Shown: positions 39,185-48,479, counted from the stretch's first letter. The stretch is 64,000 nt of DNA from Magnetospirillum sp. ME-1 (GCF_002105535.1 NZ_CP015848.1:1736907-1800906); one strand, 5' to 3'. The notes: generated by a model not told the origin, from the sequence alone. Program-made: numbers and translations.

Positions 39185-40755
39185 TCCGCCACCCTCCTTC
39201 TGGTGGATTCGGGACGTTCAATGGGCGAAAGCTCCTCCAGCGCCACCCGGAAGGCCGCCAGTTCGGCCATCAGGGCCTTGGTCTCGGTGCTGGCGGCCCA
39301 GAACAGGCGCACCCGCTCACGCGGCACGGCGCCGCGCAGCTTGGGCACGCGCTCGCCGTTCATGCGCAGCTCGGTCCATTCCGGACCCAGGCGATAGAAG
39401 CACTCGCCGGGACGGCAGGCGGTGACCAGCACGCCGTCGGCCAGGTCCTTGTTGAACACGTAATCGACCAGCGACGGCGGCATCATGCCGGTGCAATGCA
39501 GCGGCAGCACGCCAACCGACGGTCCCTTCAGATGGTCCAGCACCGCCCCGTGCTCGCAGCCGATGATCAGCACGCGGTTCTTGCCCACCAGCCCGTGGGT
39601 GCGGGCCGACACCCGCTTCACCATCAGGTCGAAGGTGAAATCGGGAATGTCGATGGCGGTGGTGCGGGTCTCGCCCGTGTGGGGCAGGAACGGATTGGTC
39701 TTGTTGCACGACGCCATGCACATGCCGCAGCTGGTGCACAAATCGGGCTGCATCACCGCCAGCTTGGCGCTGGAATGCAGGCCGTCGGTGCGCGGACGCA
39801 GCACCACGGCGCCGAACGGGCAATCGGAGGCGCAATTGCCGCAGCCGTTGCACAGCTCCGAGGTGACCACGGCGGCCGCCCGGCGCTTGCGGCGGAACGC
39901 CATCCACGGCATCAGCGACAGGAACGCCGAGGCGCCGATGGACACCGCCCAGGTGATCAGCGGCCCCTTGGCGTCGAACAGGGGGTACAGCGCCATGAAG
40001 TACCAGTCGGGATTGAGATCGCCGATGGCCTTGCCCAGATCGGCTGGCGGATGGCTCTGGGCGGGATGAATCAGCGACAGCGCCACCAGCATGATGGTCG
40101 AACCGATGACCAGCGGCTTGGGCGGATTGGTGTTGGCGCGGTTGATGCGCAGGATATGCACCCACATGGCCATCAGCAGGAACAGCGGCACGGCGATGTG
40201 GATGAAGATCAGCAAGGTGAAGAAACGGTCGGTGAGCGCGCCGGGATTGAGGAAGTTGCGCGCGATGCTCTGACCGAAGATGCCCAGGAAATCCATCCAC
40301 TCGGCGGTGCCGATGGCCAGGTACTGGGCCAGTTCGTCCCACACCAGCCAATAGCCGGTGATGCCGGAGCTGAACACCATCCAGATCAGCGGCACGCCGG
40401 TGAACCAGGCGAACCAGCGGGCGCCGTGATAGCGGTCCAGGCACCATTCGCGGACCAGGTGCAGCATCATGGTGAGCACCATGGCATCCGAGCCGTAGCG
40501 GTGCAGCGAGCGGATCAGGCCGCCCCAGTACCATTGCTCGCGCGAGATGTACTCGATGGAGTTCCAGGCGCGCACCGCGCTGGTGTCGTAGGGCACGAAC
40601 AGGTACAGGCCCGACGCGCCGACGATCCAGAAAAAGAACCACGACATGGCGCCCAGGCAGTACATGGGGTTGGACTCGCGCCCCACCAGCATGTCCCAGC
40701 CGCTTTCAAGGCGGAAGAGGCCCGCTCTGACGGCGGATTTGATTGGATTAGACAA
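39181..40755 (-). CDS. Cytochrome b / 2x[4Fe-4S] / MvhD-like fusion protein
   Basis: The 524-residue protein joins three modules. Residues 1-285 are a cytochrome b domain of bc1/b6f type, with heme ligand pairs His85/His99 and His186/His200, each 14 residues apart. Residues 300-352 hold two [4Fe-4S] motifs: Cys302, 305, 308, 312 and Cys340, 343, 346, 350. Residues 393-480 resemble the MvhD/FlpD iron-sulfur subunit of hydrogenase-heterodisulfide reductase systems (VLIIGCEHG, CTGMMPP, TACRPGECFYRLG), with Cys400, 421, 447 and 452. It likely moves electrons between quinol and a soluble partner. No Rieske protein or cytochrome c1 is adjacent. Confidence 0.85.
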   Translation of the reverse strand: MSNPIKSAVRAGLFRLESGWDMLVGRESNPMYCLGAMSWFFFWIVGASGLYLFVPYDTSAVRAWNSIEYISREQWYWGGLIRSLHRYGSDAMVLTMMLHLVREWCLDRYHGARWFAWFTGVPLIWMVFSSGITGYWLVWDELAQYLAIGTAEWMDFLGIFGQSIARNFLNPGALTDRFFTLLIFIHIAVPLFLLMAMWVHILRINRANTNPPKPLVIGSTIMLVALSLIHPAQSHPPADLGKAIGDLNPDWYFMALYPLFDAKGPLITWAVSIGASAFLSLMPWMAFRRKRRAAAVVTSELCNGCGNCASDCPFGAVVLRPRTDGLHSSAKLAVMQPDLCTSCGMCMASCNKTNPFLPHTGETRTTAIDIPDFTFDLMVKRVSARTHGLVGKNRVLIIGCEHGAVLDHLKGPSVGVLPLHCTGMMPPSLVDYVFNKDLADGVLVTACRPGECFYRLGPEWTELRMNGERVPKLRGAVPRERVRLFWAASTETKALMAELAAFRVALEELSPIERPESTRRRVAE

Positions 40756-40815
40756 GGCGAAATTTCCTTTTCGTTTCCATTTTCTTGCCCCCTCGACGGG
40801 TGCGGGCGGGGATCA

Positions 40816-41616
40816 TCATGATGTCCTGCGGCTGTCACGCCACATGCGGATGGTCATCCAGATGATGGTCAGCACGGCGAGAAGCCCCGATCCGATGCTG
40901 AAAAAAATACCGAAATCAAAGCGATAGGCGTCCGAATGCGGATCGTAGACGGTGCAGAAGAACCGAACCCGGTCGCTGATGGATTGCAGCGAGGTCAGCG
41001 CGGCCGTGCGGCCCAGCACCAGATCCTTCAGCGGCTCCACCAGCAGAGGCAGCTCGAAATTCTCGCCATAGACCTGGCGATAGATGGTTCCGTCCTTGTC
41101 CAGGACGGTGGTCTGGGCGATGTGGTCGAACCCGCGCGAGGTGACGTACCAGGTAAAGCCCAGCTCGGCCGACAGGGCCTCCATGGTGGCGTGGTTGCCG
41201 GCCAGGAAGGTCCAGTTCTTGAGGTCGATCCCCTGCTGGCGCGCGTACATCTTCAGATTGGCCGGAGTGTCGCGCACCGTGTCGAAGCCGATGGACAGCA
41301 CCTGGAACGAGTCGTCGCCCAGCGCCTTGCGGGCGCCGGAGACCGCCTTGGCCACGTTCTGGGTGGTGACCGGGCAGGTATGATCGCAGGCGGTGTAGAT
41401 CATGCTGATCACCACCGGCTTGCCGCGGAACTGGGTGATATCCACCGGGCGGCCGTCCTGGTCGGTCAATTGGTGGGACCCCACCACATTGCCCTCGGCG
41501 GCGCGCGAACGCTTCAGCGCCTCTTCCGCCGTGGCGGAAACGGTTGGCGCCGCTAGGGCCTGGAAGCTGGCCGAAACCAAAGCCCCCACGAGCATCAGGA
41601 CTTTTGCATGTATCAT
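40816..41616 (-). CDS. SCO1/SenC copper chaperone-like protein
   Basis: SCO proteins deliver copper to the CuA site of oxidase subunit II, or act as thiol reductants there. The 266-residue protein has a signal peptide (about 1-22), a thioredoxin-like domain with the copper-binding CxxxC at Cys77 and Cys81 (YTACDHTCP), and the conserved His in SRGFDHIAQTTVLDKDG. A C-terminal TM (about 235-255) is added. The location between two CuA oxidase units fits a role in loading either. Confidence 0.9.
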   Translation of the reverse strand: MIHAKVLMLVGALVSASFQALAAPTVSATAEEALKRSRAAEGNVVGSHQLTDQDGRPVDITQFRGKPVVISMIYTACDHTCPVTTQNVAKAVSGARKALGDDSFQVLSIGFDTVRDTPANLKMYARQQGIDLKNWTFLAGNHATMEALSAELGFTWYVTSRGFDHIAQTTVLDKDGTIYRQVYGENFELPLLVEPLKDLVLGRTAALTSLQSISDRVRFFCTVYDPHSDAYRFDFGIFFSIGSGLLAVLTIIWMTIRMWRDSRRTS

Positions 41617-41625
41617 GGCGGTGTT

Positions 41626-42492
41626 CTACCCCGCCAGCAGCGGCTCAACCATGACGGCGGTCAAGAGCAGGACCAGCTGGATCAGCGAGGCGAAGAAATT
41701 GCCCATGGCGGCCTTGCGGCCTGGGCGCATGACCAGCAGCACGCTCTTGTAGATGAACCACACGCCGCCCAGGATCGCCGCACCCATGTAGAGCGGACCC
41801 GCGCCGAAGAAATAGGGCAACAGCGACGACGCCACCAGGGCGATGGTATTGGCGAGAATGATCCAGTTGGTCTCGGATTCCGGCTTGACCACCGGCAGCA
41901 TGGGAATACCGGCGCTCGCGTAATCATCCTTCAGCGCGGTGGCCAGGCTCCAGAAATGGGGCGGCGTCCACAGGAACAGGATCAGGGCGAGAACCAGCGA
42001 TTGCGGGCTTAAGCTCGGCACCGCCACGGCGGCGCCGGCCAGCACGGCGAAGCTGCCGGACAGACCGCCGATGACGATGTTCCAGGCGGTGCGGCGCTTC
42101 AGCCAGACGGTGTAGACGATGCCGTAGACGAAGGCACCGAGGAAAACGTGCAGCGCCGCCCAGGCATTGGCGGCAAAGGCGGCCAGGGCCACCGCGGCGA
42201 CGGTCAACGCCAGCAGGCCGAGCGGCCACAGCGGACCGGCGGCGAACTGGCCGGAAGCGAAGGGACGGTTGCGGGTGCGGTTCATCATCGGATCGATGTC
42301 GCGCTCCCAGTAATGGTTGAAGGCGCCGGCGGCGGCGGCCGACAGCAGCACGGCCATGGCGACGGCCACGACCTGGGAGGTTTGGGGCACGACGCTCGGC
42401 GTAACCAGGGCTCCGGCAATGGCTGCCAGGGCGCAGAACACGCCGATCCGCAGCTTGAATACCGACGCCAGCACTTTGAGGTTCGCCGTCAT
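41626..42492 (-). CDS. ctaB: Protoheme IX farnesyltransferase (heme O synthase)
   Basis: CtaB adds a farnesyl group to heme B, the first step to heme O and A. The 288-residue UbiA-family protein has nine TM helices, with the prenyl diphosphate-binding motif NHYWERDIDPMMNRTRNRP (about 60-78) and the later loop LWTPPHFWSLAT. ATG 42492 follows GAGAGGGTG; an in-frame ATG at 42513 is less likely. It lies 86 bases downstream of the ba3-type subunit I gene. Confidence 0.94.
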   Translation of the reverse strand: MTANLKVLASVFKLRIGVFCALAAIAGALVTPSVVPQTSQVVAVAMAVLLSAAAAGAFNHYWERDIDPMMNRTRNRPFASGQFAAGPLWPLGLLALTVAAVALAAFAANAWAALHVFLGAFVYGIVYTVWLKRRTAWNIVIGGLSGSFAVLAGAAVAVPSLSPQSLVLALILFLWTPPHFWSLATALKDDYASAGIPMLPVVKPESETNWIILANTIALVASSLLPYFFGAGPLYMGAAILGGVWFIYKSVLLVMRPGRKAAMGNFFASLIQLVLLLTAVMVEPLLAG

Positions 42493-42578
42493 CACCCTCT
42501 CCCACCCTTTCAAGACATACCCTTGGAGGGAAACGGGCGGGACCCGAAGATCCCGCCCGCCTTAGCTTAAGTACCGGA

Positions 42579-44255
42579 TCAGCTCATGATCCAGGTGCTG
42601 GCCAGATACTTCCAGTTGACGAAGTAGTAGAGCACAAACATCGTCAGGAAGAGCAGCGCCAGGGCGAAGGTGCCCGGGACGGCCACGTGGTCGGCATTGC
42701 CGTACGAGGCCACCGGCGACGGAGCCGCGGCCGGAGCCGGCGGAACCGCAGGCTTGCCGAACAGCACCGAGCCCACGATGATCAGGACGAACAGAGCGCC
42801 GCCGACCACCGCGACCACCGCCGACACGCCCACGATGCCCATCATGAGGAAGGCAGCGGGAGCATGCGCGAAGGCGTGCGGAGCGTCCGAGAAGGCCATG
42901 TCCCAGTGACGACGGGACACGCCCAGCGTACCGGCACCCATCATGAACAGGGAGAACACGCCCATGCCCAGGCCGAACAGGTACGGCTGGAGCTTGGCCA
43001 GGCCCGGCATGACCAGTTCGCGACCGAACAGGACCGGGACCAGGAAGTACGTGATCGCCATGAACGCCAGCGTCGTACCAGCCGCCACGGTAGCGTGGAA
43101 GTGGCCGGGAACGTAGATGGTGTTGTGGATCATGATGTTGATCTGTTCCACGCCCATGGTGACACCGGAGATGCCGCCGAGGAAGCCGAACAGGATCAGG
43201 GACAGGAACATGCCCGAGAACACCGGATTGCCCCAGGGAGCCTTCCGCAGCCATTCGAACATGCCGTTGTTGAAGCCCCTGCGACGCTGGGCCGCCTCGA
43301 TGCAACCCGGGACGGTCAGGCCGTGGATCATCGAACCCAGCACGGCGAGGTACATGCCGTACGAGGTGTTGAAGATCTTATAGGCGGACGACAGGCCGGG
43401 CTCCACCAGCAGGTGGTGGGCCGAAGCGATCTGCAGGAAGAAGATGTAGGTCAGGTAGGCACAACGGCTGACCTTCTCGGACAGCGGCTTGGCGCCGAAC
43501 AGGATCGCGGCGATGGCGTACCACACGGCAATGTGGGCGGCCACGTTGATCTGCTGCGACGAGTGGCCCATGCCCCACCACACGACCTTGTACATCAGCG
43601 GGTCGATGTGGCTGATCAGCCCGACCGACCACAGGAAGGTCGGGATCAGGATGATGGCGCCGGACGAGATGGTGTAGATGGCGATGATGCACGCCGTCAG
43701 GGCACCAAAGGTGACCAGCGGAATGGAGCCCTCATAGGTCTTCTCCGCCTTGGCGACCACCAGGGTGCCCAGGAAGATGAAGCAGGCGATCAGGGCGCCC
43801 ACGGCGAACAGGATCAGGCCCACGTAGAACAGCGGGTCAGCCTGCATCGGCACGTAGGAGGTCATCATCACGCTGGAATTGCCCTCGAGGACCTTCCAGT
43901 TGGTGATCGCGGCACCCAGAACCATCAGGGCGTACGCAACCCAGCCCATCTTGGGCGTGGCCAGGCGGCTTTGCAGCAGGATGGCCGAGGCGAAGTACAT
44001 CAGCGCAACTTCGAAGAAGATGCACCAGACGATCAGGATGTCGATACCGTGCGCGGTCAGCGCCAGGTAGAACAGGTCGGCCGGCAGCAGGTGCACGGTC
44101 GGCCAGCGGGTCAAAGCGACGAGAAGGCCGAACAGACCGCCCAGGGCCAGCACCACGATGGCGGTGACCGCGTTGATCTTGATCAGCTTCTCGGCTTCAT
44201 CATGGATCTTGAGACCCGTGAAGCCGCAGGTTCGAAATACGGGCTTGGCAACCAT
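42579..44255 (-). CDS. ba3-type heme-copper oxidase subunit I
   Basis: The 558-residue subunit has about 14 TM helices and a complete set of metal ligands: His in LTAHGIDILIVW (low-spin heme), His in WWGMGHSSQQINVAAH (CuB), the His pair in IASAHHLLVEP (CuB) and the HxH of VPGHFHATVAAG (both hemes). It belongs to the B-type branch, pumping protons while reducing O2 to water. Codon use is highly biased, suggesting strong expression. Subunit II lies 16 bases upstream. A proline-alanine linker (about 490-510) precedes a final TM. Confidence 0.9.
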   Translation of the reverse strand: MVAKPVFRTCGFTGLKIHDEAEKLIKINAVTAIVVLALGGLFGLLVALTRWPTVHLLPADLFYLALTAHGIDILIVWCIFFEVALMYFASAILLQSRLATPKMGWVAYALMVLGAAITNWKVLEGNSSVMMTSYVPMQADPLFYVGLILFAVGALIACFIFLGTLVVAKAEKTYEGSIPLVTFGALTACIIAIYTISSGAIILIPTFLWSVGLISHIDPLMYKVVWWGMGHSSQQINVAAHIAVWYAIAAILFGAKPLSEKVSRCAYLTYIFFLQIASAHHLLVEPGLSSAYKIFNTSYGMYLAVLGSMIHGLTVPGCIEAAQRRRGFNNGMFEWLRKAPWGNPVFSGMFLSLILFGFLGGISGVTMGVEQINIMIHNTIYVPGHFHATVAAGTTLAFMAITYFLVPVLFGRELVMPGLAKLQPYLFGLGMGVFSLFMMGAGTLGVSRRHWDMAFSDAPHAFAHAPAAFLMMGIVGVSAVVAVVGGALFVLIIVGSVLFGKPAVPPAPAAAPSPVASYGNADHVAVPGTFALALLFLTMFVLYYFVNWKYLASTWIMS

Positions 44256-44271
44256 TTGCGCTCCCCCTCGA

Positions 44272-44817
44272 TTACTTGCCAGCCACGACTCGGATTTTTC
44301 CGAGCATGGTGTGGTGGCCGATACCGCAGTATTCGTTGCAGATGATGCCGAAATCGCCGGAATCGGTCGGGGTGATGGTCACCACCTCGTCGATGCCGGG
44401 ATGGACCTGCAGATTGATATTGGCGGGCTGCACGGAGAAACCATGCTGCCAGTCAATGGACGAGAGGTGCAGGCGGTAGGACTTGCCCTTCTCGAGTTCG
44501 AGAACGGGGTACCATTCCCACAGGCGGGCCAGCATGTACACGTCCGAACCGGCCGGGGGACGAACCACCGGGGTCTTGGCGTGACCTTCTTCGCCCACCT
44601 TGTACTTCTCGACGAAAGCGTCCACGCGGGCCTGATACACATCCGGCTGGATGCGATAGGCTTCGTTGGACATGTTCTGGGTGCCCTTGAGGTGCCACAG
44701 CGGCATCATGGCGAACATGATCAGCGCCCAGGTCAGGGCGATGAGCACCCAGACGACCTCGGTCTTCTCGACGGGCTCATTGAACCAGACTTTTTGCTCC
44801 GGAGGAGTAATAGACAT
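44272..44817 (-). CDS. Cytochrome c oxidase subunit II, ba3 type
   Basis: The 181-residue protein has one TM (about 20-42) and a periplasmic CuA cupredoxin domain. Ligands are the His in SIDWQHGFSVQ and the cluster CNEYCGIGHHTM (C-x3-C-x3-H-x2-M). It lies between a 53-residue membrane protein gene and subunit I and forms the core of the oxidase operon. The ATG follows a GGAGGAGT-like Shine-Dalgarno region. Confidence 0.92.
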   Translation of the reverse strand: MSITPPEQKVWFNEPVEKTEVVWVLIALTWALIMFAMMPLWHLKGTQNMSNEAYRIQPDVYQARVDAFVEKYKVGEEGHAKTPVVRPPAGSDVYMLARLWEWYPVLELEKGKSYRLHLSSIDWQHGFSVQPANINLQVHPGIDEVVTITPTDSGDFGIICNEYCGIGHHTMLGKIRVVAGK

Positions 44818-44831
44818 TTATTATCCCTCCC

Positions 44832-44993
44832 TTACTTGGCGATCGGCAGCTGGGCGACTTCCATGATCCCCCAGATCGTGTAGGAAACCGCCGGAACCAC
44901 CACACCGATAAAGAGGAGCAGGAACGGATTATCCAGGATGCGCTGCATCACCGGAATCTGCTCCTCCTCCTTGCCTTCGATTGAATTGGACAT
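44832..44993 (-). CDS. Small single-TM oxidase-associated protein
   Basis: A 53-residue protein with an acidic N-terminus (SIEGKEEEQIPVMQRI) and one TM helix (about 26-46, LLLFIGVVVPAVSYTIWGI). Small subunits of this type (subunit IIa) accompany ba3-type oxidases. It is the first gene of the operon, 14 bases before subunit II. The start at 44993 follows AAGGGAG. Confidence 0.75.
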   Translation of the reverse strand: MSNSIEGKEEEQIPVMQRILDNPFLLLFIGVVVPAVSYTIWGIMEVAQLPIAK

Positions 44994-45018
44994 CGATCGA
45001 ACTCCCTTGGCATTTCCG

Positions 45019-45040
45019 AAAAAAACTCCGGACGACCGGA
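45019..45040 (-). terminator. Hairpin with T7 tract before the ba3 operon
   Basis: On the minus strand TCCGG-TCGT-CCGGA (45027-45040) is followed by G and seven T. It lies about 115 bases after the ctaA stop and 26 bases before the small-subunit ATG. It could end ctaA transcription or act as an attenuator in the oxidase leader. Confidence 0.6.
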
Positions 45041-45042
45041 CC

Positions 45043-45090
45043 ATGAACCTCTCATTACGGAAAGTTCATCTCCTTGACTTTGGTAAAGTC
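45043..45090. promoter_or_regulatory. Palindromes in the ba3 operon leader
   Basis: A perfect inverted repeat GACTTT-GGT-AAAGTC is at 45076-45090, and ATGAAC (45043-45048) pairs with GTTCAT (45064-45069). The first looks like a dimeric repressor or activator operator. No match to FNR (TTGAT-N4-ATCAA) was seen. No clear -35/-10 pair could be assigned. Confidence 0.4.
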
Positions 45091-45156
45091 GAGCGATCAC
45101 AAACGTGCCGGAACGCTACATTTTTTGCGGGAGCAGCCGCGCGCCGAAGCCGGGTT

Positions 45157-46221
45157 TCAGGTGCGCTTGCGCAGATCGTGGATTGCCCAAAGGCACAGCG
45201 TCAGCAGGGCCATCGCCCCCATCTGATGGGCAGAGGCCAACCAGACGGGCACCACCAGGACCAAGGTCCCGATTCCCATGGCCACCTGGAGCAAAGCCAT
45301 GATCCCCACCGCATGAATGGCGGCGGGGACCTGGTCGCCCAGACGGGCACGGGCCCGGAACCAGCCGACCAGGGCCACGACGACGGTGATCTCGGCCAGG
45401 GTGCGGTGACCGAACTGGACGGTCTTGATGTCCTCGAACAGGGAGTGGAAGCCCTCGGGGAACAGGTCCTTGGGGATGATCGCGCCATCCATCAGCGGCC
45501 AGGTGTTGTAGATCAGCCCCGCCTTCAAACCGGCCACCAGGCCGCCGAACAGCAGAGTGACCACCACCAGGGCGGTCAGCCAGAACAACCAGGACAGCAC
45601 GCCGCCGGTCTCGCCGTGCAGGCGGCGCGGCGCCGGCCGGTGATCGGCCAGGATGTCGAGCGCCAGCCAGAACATCCAGGCGTGAATCAGGAAGGCCAGG
45701 GCCAGATGGACGGTCAGCCGGTAATGGGACACGGCCGGATTGTCCACCAGGCCGCTCTTCACCATGAACCAGCCCATGCCGCCCTGGGCGGCGCCCAGCA
45801 GGAACACGCCGAGCAGGCGCGGAATCATCGCCTTTCCGATACGGCCGGAAAAGGCCAGCCACAGGAAAGGCAGGAAGAAGACGATACCGATCAGCCGGCC
45901 CCACACGCGATGAATGTACTCGAGCCAGAAGATCCCCTTGAAGTCCGCCAGGCTCATGCCGGCATTGACCTTGATGTACTCGGGGGTCTGCTTGTACTTG
46001 TCGAAGAACAGCTGCCATTCGGCCTCGTTGAGGGGCGGAATGATGCCACGGATGGGCTCCCACTCCACCATGGACAGGCCGGAATGGGTGAGCCGGGTCA
46101 GGCCGCCCAGCAGCACCATGACCGCCACCATGAAGCAACAGGCCAGCAGCCAGATCGCCACGTCGCGGTGAGCGCCGTTGGCGAGATCGGAGCGGCCGAA
46201 GGATCGCGACATGGTGGTCAT
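45157..46221 (-). CDS. ctaA: Heme A synthase (COX15/CtaA type)
   Basis: CtaA oxidises the C8 methyl of heme O to give heme A. The 354-residue protein has eight TM helices and the conserved heme-ligand His residues in YIHRVWGRLIG, HYRLTVHLALAF, VQFGHRTLAE and ASAHQMGAMALL. RLTHSGLSMVEW is a family signature. ATG 46221 follows AAGGGTGAG. Together with ctaB it implies heme A in at least one of the oxidases here. Confidence 0.94.
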   Translation of the reverse strand: MTTMSRSFGRSDLANGAHRDVAIWLLACCFMVAVMVLLGGLTRLTHSGLSMVEWEPIRGIIPPLNEAEWQLFFDKYKQTPEYIKVNAGMSLADFKGIFWLEYIHRVWGRLIGIVFFLPFLWLAFSGRIGKAMIPRLLGVFLLGAAQGGMGWFMVKSGLVDNPAVSHYRLTVHLALAFLIHAWMFWLALDILADHRPAPRRLHGETGGVLSWLFWLTALVVVTLLFGGLVAGLKAGLIYNTWPLMDGAIIPKDLFPEGFHSLFEDIKTVQFGHRTLAEITVVVALVGWFRARARLGDQVPAAIHAVGIMALLQVAMGIGTLVLVVPVWLASAHQMGAMALLTLCLWAIHDLRKRT

Positions 46222-46241
46222 CTTCTCACCCTTCCTGAATG

Positions 46242-46823
46242 CTACTTGGCCAGCACGGGATGGGACGGCAGGGTCAGCAGTTCGCGGACCACGTCGATCA
46301 CGCCCGGCCCCGCCCAATCGGCCTCGCCTTCCATGCGGGCCGTCTCCTCGCCCTTGGCGTTAACCAGCAGGGCGGTGGGCATGCCGCGCACCTTGAGCGC
46401 CTTGGACAGGGAGCCGTCGGGATCGAGCACCACCGGCATGTTGGCGATGCCGCGCTCCTCCAGGAACTTCTTGGCGACGGGAGCGCCTTCCTTGTCCACG
46501 TTGACGGTCAGCACCTGGATGCCGGCAGCCTCGGCGATGGGCTTGAACTTGGCGAACAGCGGCAGCTCGCGCACGCAGGGAATGCACCAGGTGGCCCAGA
46601 AGTTCACCACGGTCGGCTTGGAAAAGCGCTCGTGCAGCGGCTTGGTGACGCCGTCCATGTCCGTGGTCATGGGGTTTTCCAGGGCAATGGCATAGTCCGG
46701 CCGCCGCATGGATTCCTTCACCAGGATGGGGGTGGGCTGCGGCTTGCGAATCTGAATGGCCGTGCCGGCCACCATGGCGAGGATCAGCGACAGGGCCACC
46801 AGAATGAGAATACGGTCGGACAT
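46242..46823 (-). CDS. TlpA/ResA-like membrane-anchored thioredoxin
   Basis: The 193-residue protein has an N-terminal membrane anchor (about 5-23) and a periplasmic thioredoxin domain with active site Cys80/Cys83 in FWATWCIPCVREL. Such proteins reduce cytochrome c apoproteins or the CuA site. It precedes ctaA by 20 bases, so a role in oxidase copper-site assembly is likely. Confidence 0.9.
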   Translation of the reverse strand: MSDRILILVALSLILAMVAGTAIQIRKPQPTPILVKESMRRPDYAIALENPMTTDMDGVTKPLHERFSKPTVVNFWATWCIPCVRELPLFAKFKPIAEAAGIQVLTVNVDKEGAPVAKKFLEERGIANMPVVLDPDGSLSKALKVRGMPTALLVNAKGEETARMEGEADWAGPGVIDVVRELLTLPSHPVLAK

Positions 46824-46907
46824 GGTTTACCTTCCAAAATACGGCCCGGAGTAGATCATGGAGACGGTGCTGAGGAACTTGCTTTTGGTCAAGCCTCCCC
46901 GGCCCGA

Positions 46908-48479
46908 TCAATCCGCCAGGATGGGATCGGGGATGGTGCCGACCATGGCGCGGCGATAGGCCATCTGGGCGGGTGCGGCCAGGGCGGACAGCGGGTTGTC
47001 CTCGTCGGTGAGCACCGGCGCACCGGCCAGCAGCGGCGAAGTCCGGTCGATGAAGCGCAGCGAGGCCAGCGACCGGGCCATCTGCTCGGCCATGCGGGGC
47101 GACACCGTGCCGGGCGTGATCCTCAGTTCGGCCAGACGGTCCAGAAGGCCGGGCCGGCGCGCCGCGAACAGGAAGCCGTTGGTCACCGGCCGGGACGGCG
47201 GGCGGGCCTGCTCGACCATGGCCACCCGGCCGAACACCCGGGTCAGGGTGGCCAGGATGGCGTTGGTGGGTTCCATGTGGCGGGAGTCGAGAAAGCTGTT
47301 GATGGCCACCACGCCGCCATCGTTCAGGCAGCCACGCACATCGGCGAAGAACTCGCGGGTCAGCAGATGCTCGGGGATGCCGTCGCCCGAGAACAGATCG
47401 ACGAAAACGATGTCGTGGTCGGGGGCGCAGCCGCGCACCTGCGTGCGGGCGTCGGCGAACACCAGCCGGGTCGCCGGGCCGGGGCGATAGCCGAAATGGT
47501 CGCCGGCCGCGTCATAGGCGCGGCGGTTGATTTCCACCACCTCGACCTTGGCCCCCCGGGCCTCGAAGGCGGCGGGGATCACCCCCGCCCCCAGGCCGAG
47601 AACCAGGACCTTGCGGGCCGAGGGCGCCAGATGGGCGGCGCCCGCCTCGAGGAAATGGGTGAATTGCAGCGCCGGGCGCCCCTCGGCGTCGAAACCGTTC
47701 TGGGCCAGACCGTCGTTGAACAGGATGCGCAGCATGCCCGGCCCCTCGCCCACCTCGACCACCTTCAGCACCCCGAAGGCGGAGGGATAGGCGGCGATTG
47801 TGCGCCAGGGCCGATCCTCGCCGTCGCGGGCGTCGCCTCCGCTCCGCCCTGCCGGGTCGAGGATGGCCAGGGCCAGGGCGGCGGCCAGACAGGCCAGCGC
47901 CAGTGTCCGGCCTTTTCCCCCGCCCATGGCGCCCAGCAGCCCCAGGACCGCGGCGATGACCAGGATGGAATGACGGCCGGAAAGATGGGGAATCAGCGCG
48001 AAGGCGGCCACCAGCACACCGCCCACCGAGCCGATGGTGCTGATGAAGAACACCCAGCCCGCCCCGGCATCGGCCTCGCCGTGCAGGGGCCGCTCCAGCG
48101 CCACCAGCAGGGGATTGAGCGCCGACAGCAGGACCAGCGGCACCGCCAGCAGCAGGATCGAGGCCAGGAAGGCGCCCCCCACCAGACTCAGCTGCGCCAG
48201 CGGCCCGAGGCAGACGGGATAGAGCAGGACGGCAACCACCAGCCAGCCCCCCGACAGGGTGGGGGCAAGGTAATAGGCGTCACGGATCTGGTCGGAAGGA
48301 CGCCGCCGGCAGAAAACGCCGCCGCAATAATAGCCCAGCGCCAGACACAGCAAAGTGACCGACAGGATGCCGGTCCAGATCAGCAGGCTGACACCGAAGA
48401 ACGGGGTCATCACCCGGGACGCGATCAGTTGCAGGCACAGAATCGCCGCCCCCGTGATCACGATGGTCGCGCGCGCCAT
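46908..48479 (-). CDS. Membrane-fused spermidine synthase-like protein
   Basis: The 523-residue protein has about eight TM helices (1-215) followed by a spermidine-synthase-like Rossmann methyltransferase domain (about 225-460). VLVLGLGAGVIPAAF is the nucleotide-binding loop, VEVVEINRRAYDAA carries the acidic residue for the adenosine ribose, and HDIVFVDLFSGDGIPEHL is the catalytic-loop region, with the aspartates differing from true spermidine synthases. The substrate is unknown; polyamine synthesis is not assured. It is transcribed divergently from the heat-shock gene. Confidence 0.82.
   Translation of the reverse strand: MARATIVITGAAILCLQLIASRVMTPFFGVSLLIWTGILSVTLLCLALGYYCGGVFCRRRPSDQIRDAYYLAPTLSGGWLVVAVLLYPVCLGPLAQLSLVGGAFLASILLLAVPLVLLSALNPLLVALERPLHGEADAGAGWVFFISTIGSVGGVLVAAFALIPHLSGRHSILVIAAVLGLLGAMGGGKGRTLALACLAAALALAILDPAGRSGGDARDGEDRPWRTIAAYPSAFGVLKVVEVGEGPGMLRILFNDGLAQNGFDAEGRPALQFTHFLEAGAAHLAPSARKVLVLGLGAGVIPAAFEARGAKVEVVEINRRAYDAAGDHFGYRPGPATRLVFADARTQVRGCAPDHDIVFVDLFSGDGIPEHLLTREFFADVRGCLNDGGVVAINSFLDSRHMEPTNAILATLTRVFGRVAMVEQARPPSRPVTNGFLFAARRPGLLDRLAELRITPGTVSPRMAEQMARSLASLRFIDRTSPLLAGAPVLTDEDNPLSALAAPAQMAYRRAMVGTIPDPILAD

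Noticed and set aside
42687-44345. 552-codon plus-strand frame opposite the ba3 subunit I gene
   Set aside because: Antisense to a highly conserved oxidase subunit and rich in His/Gln/Asp typical of shadow frames.
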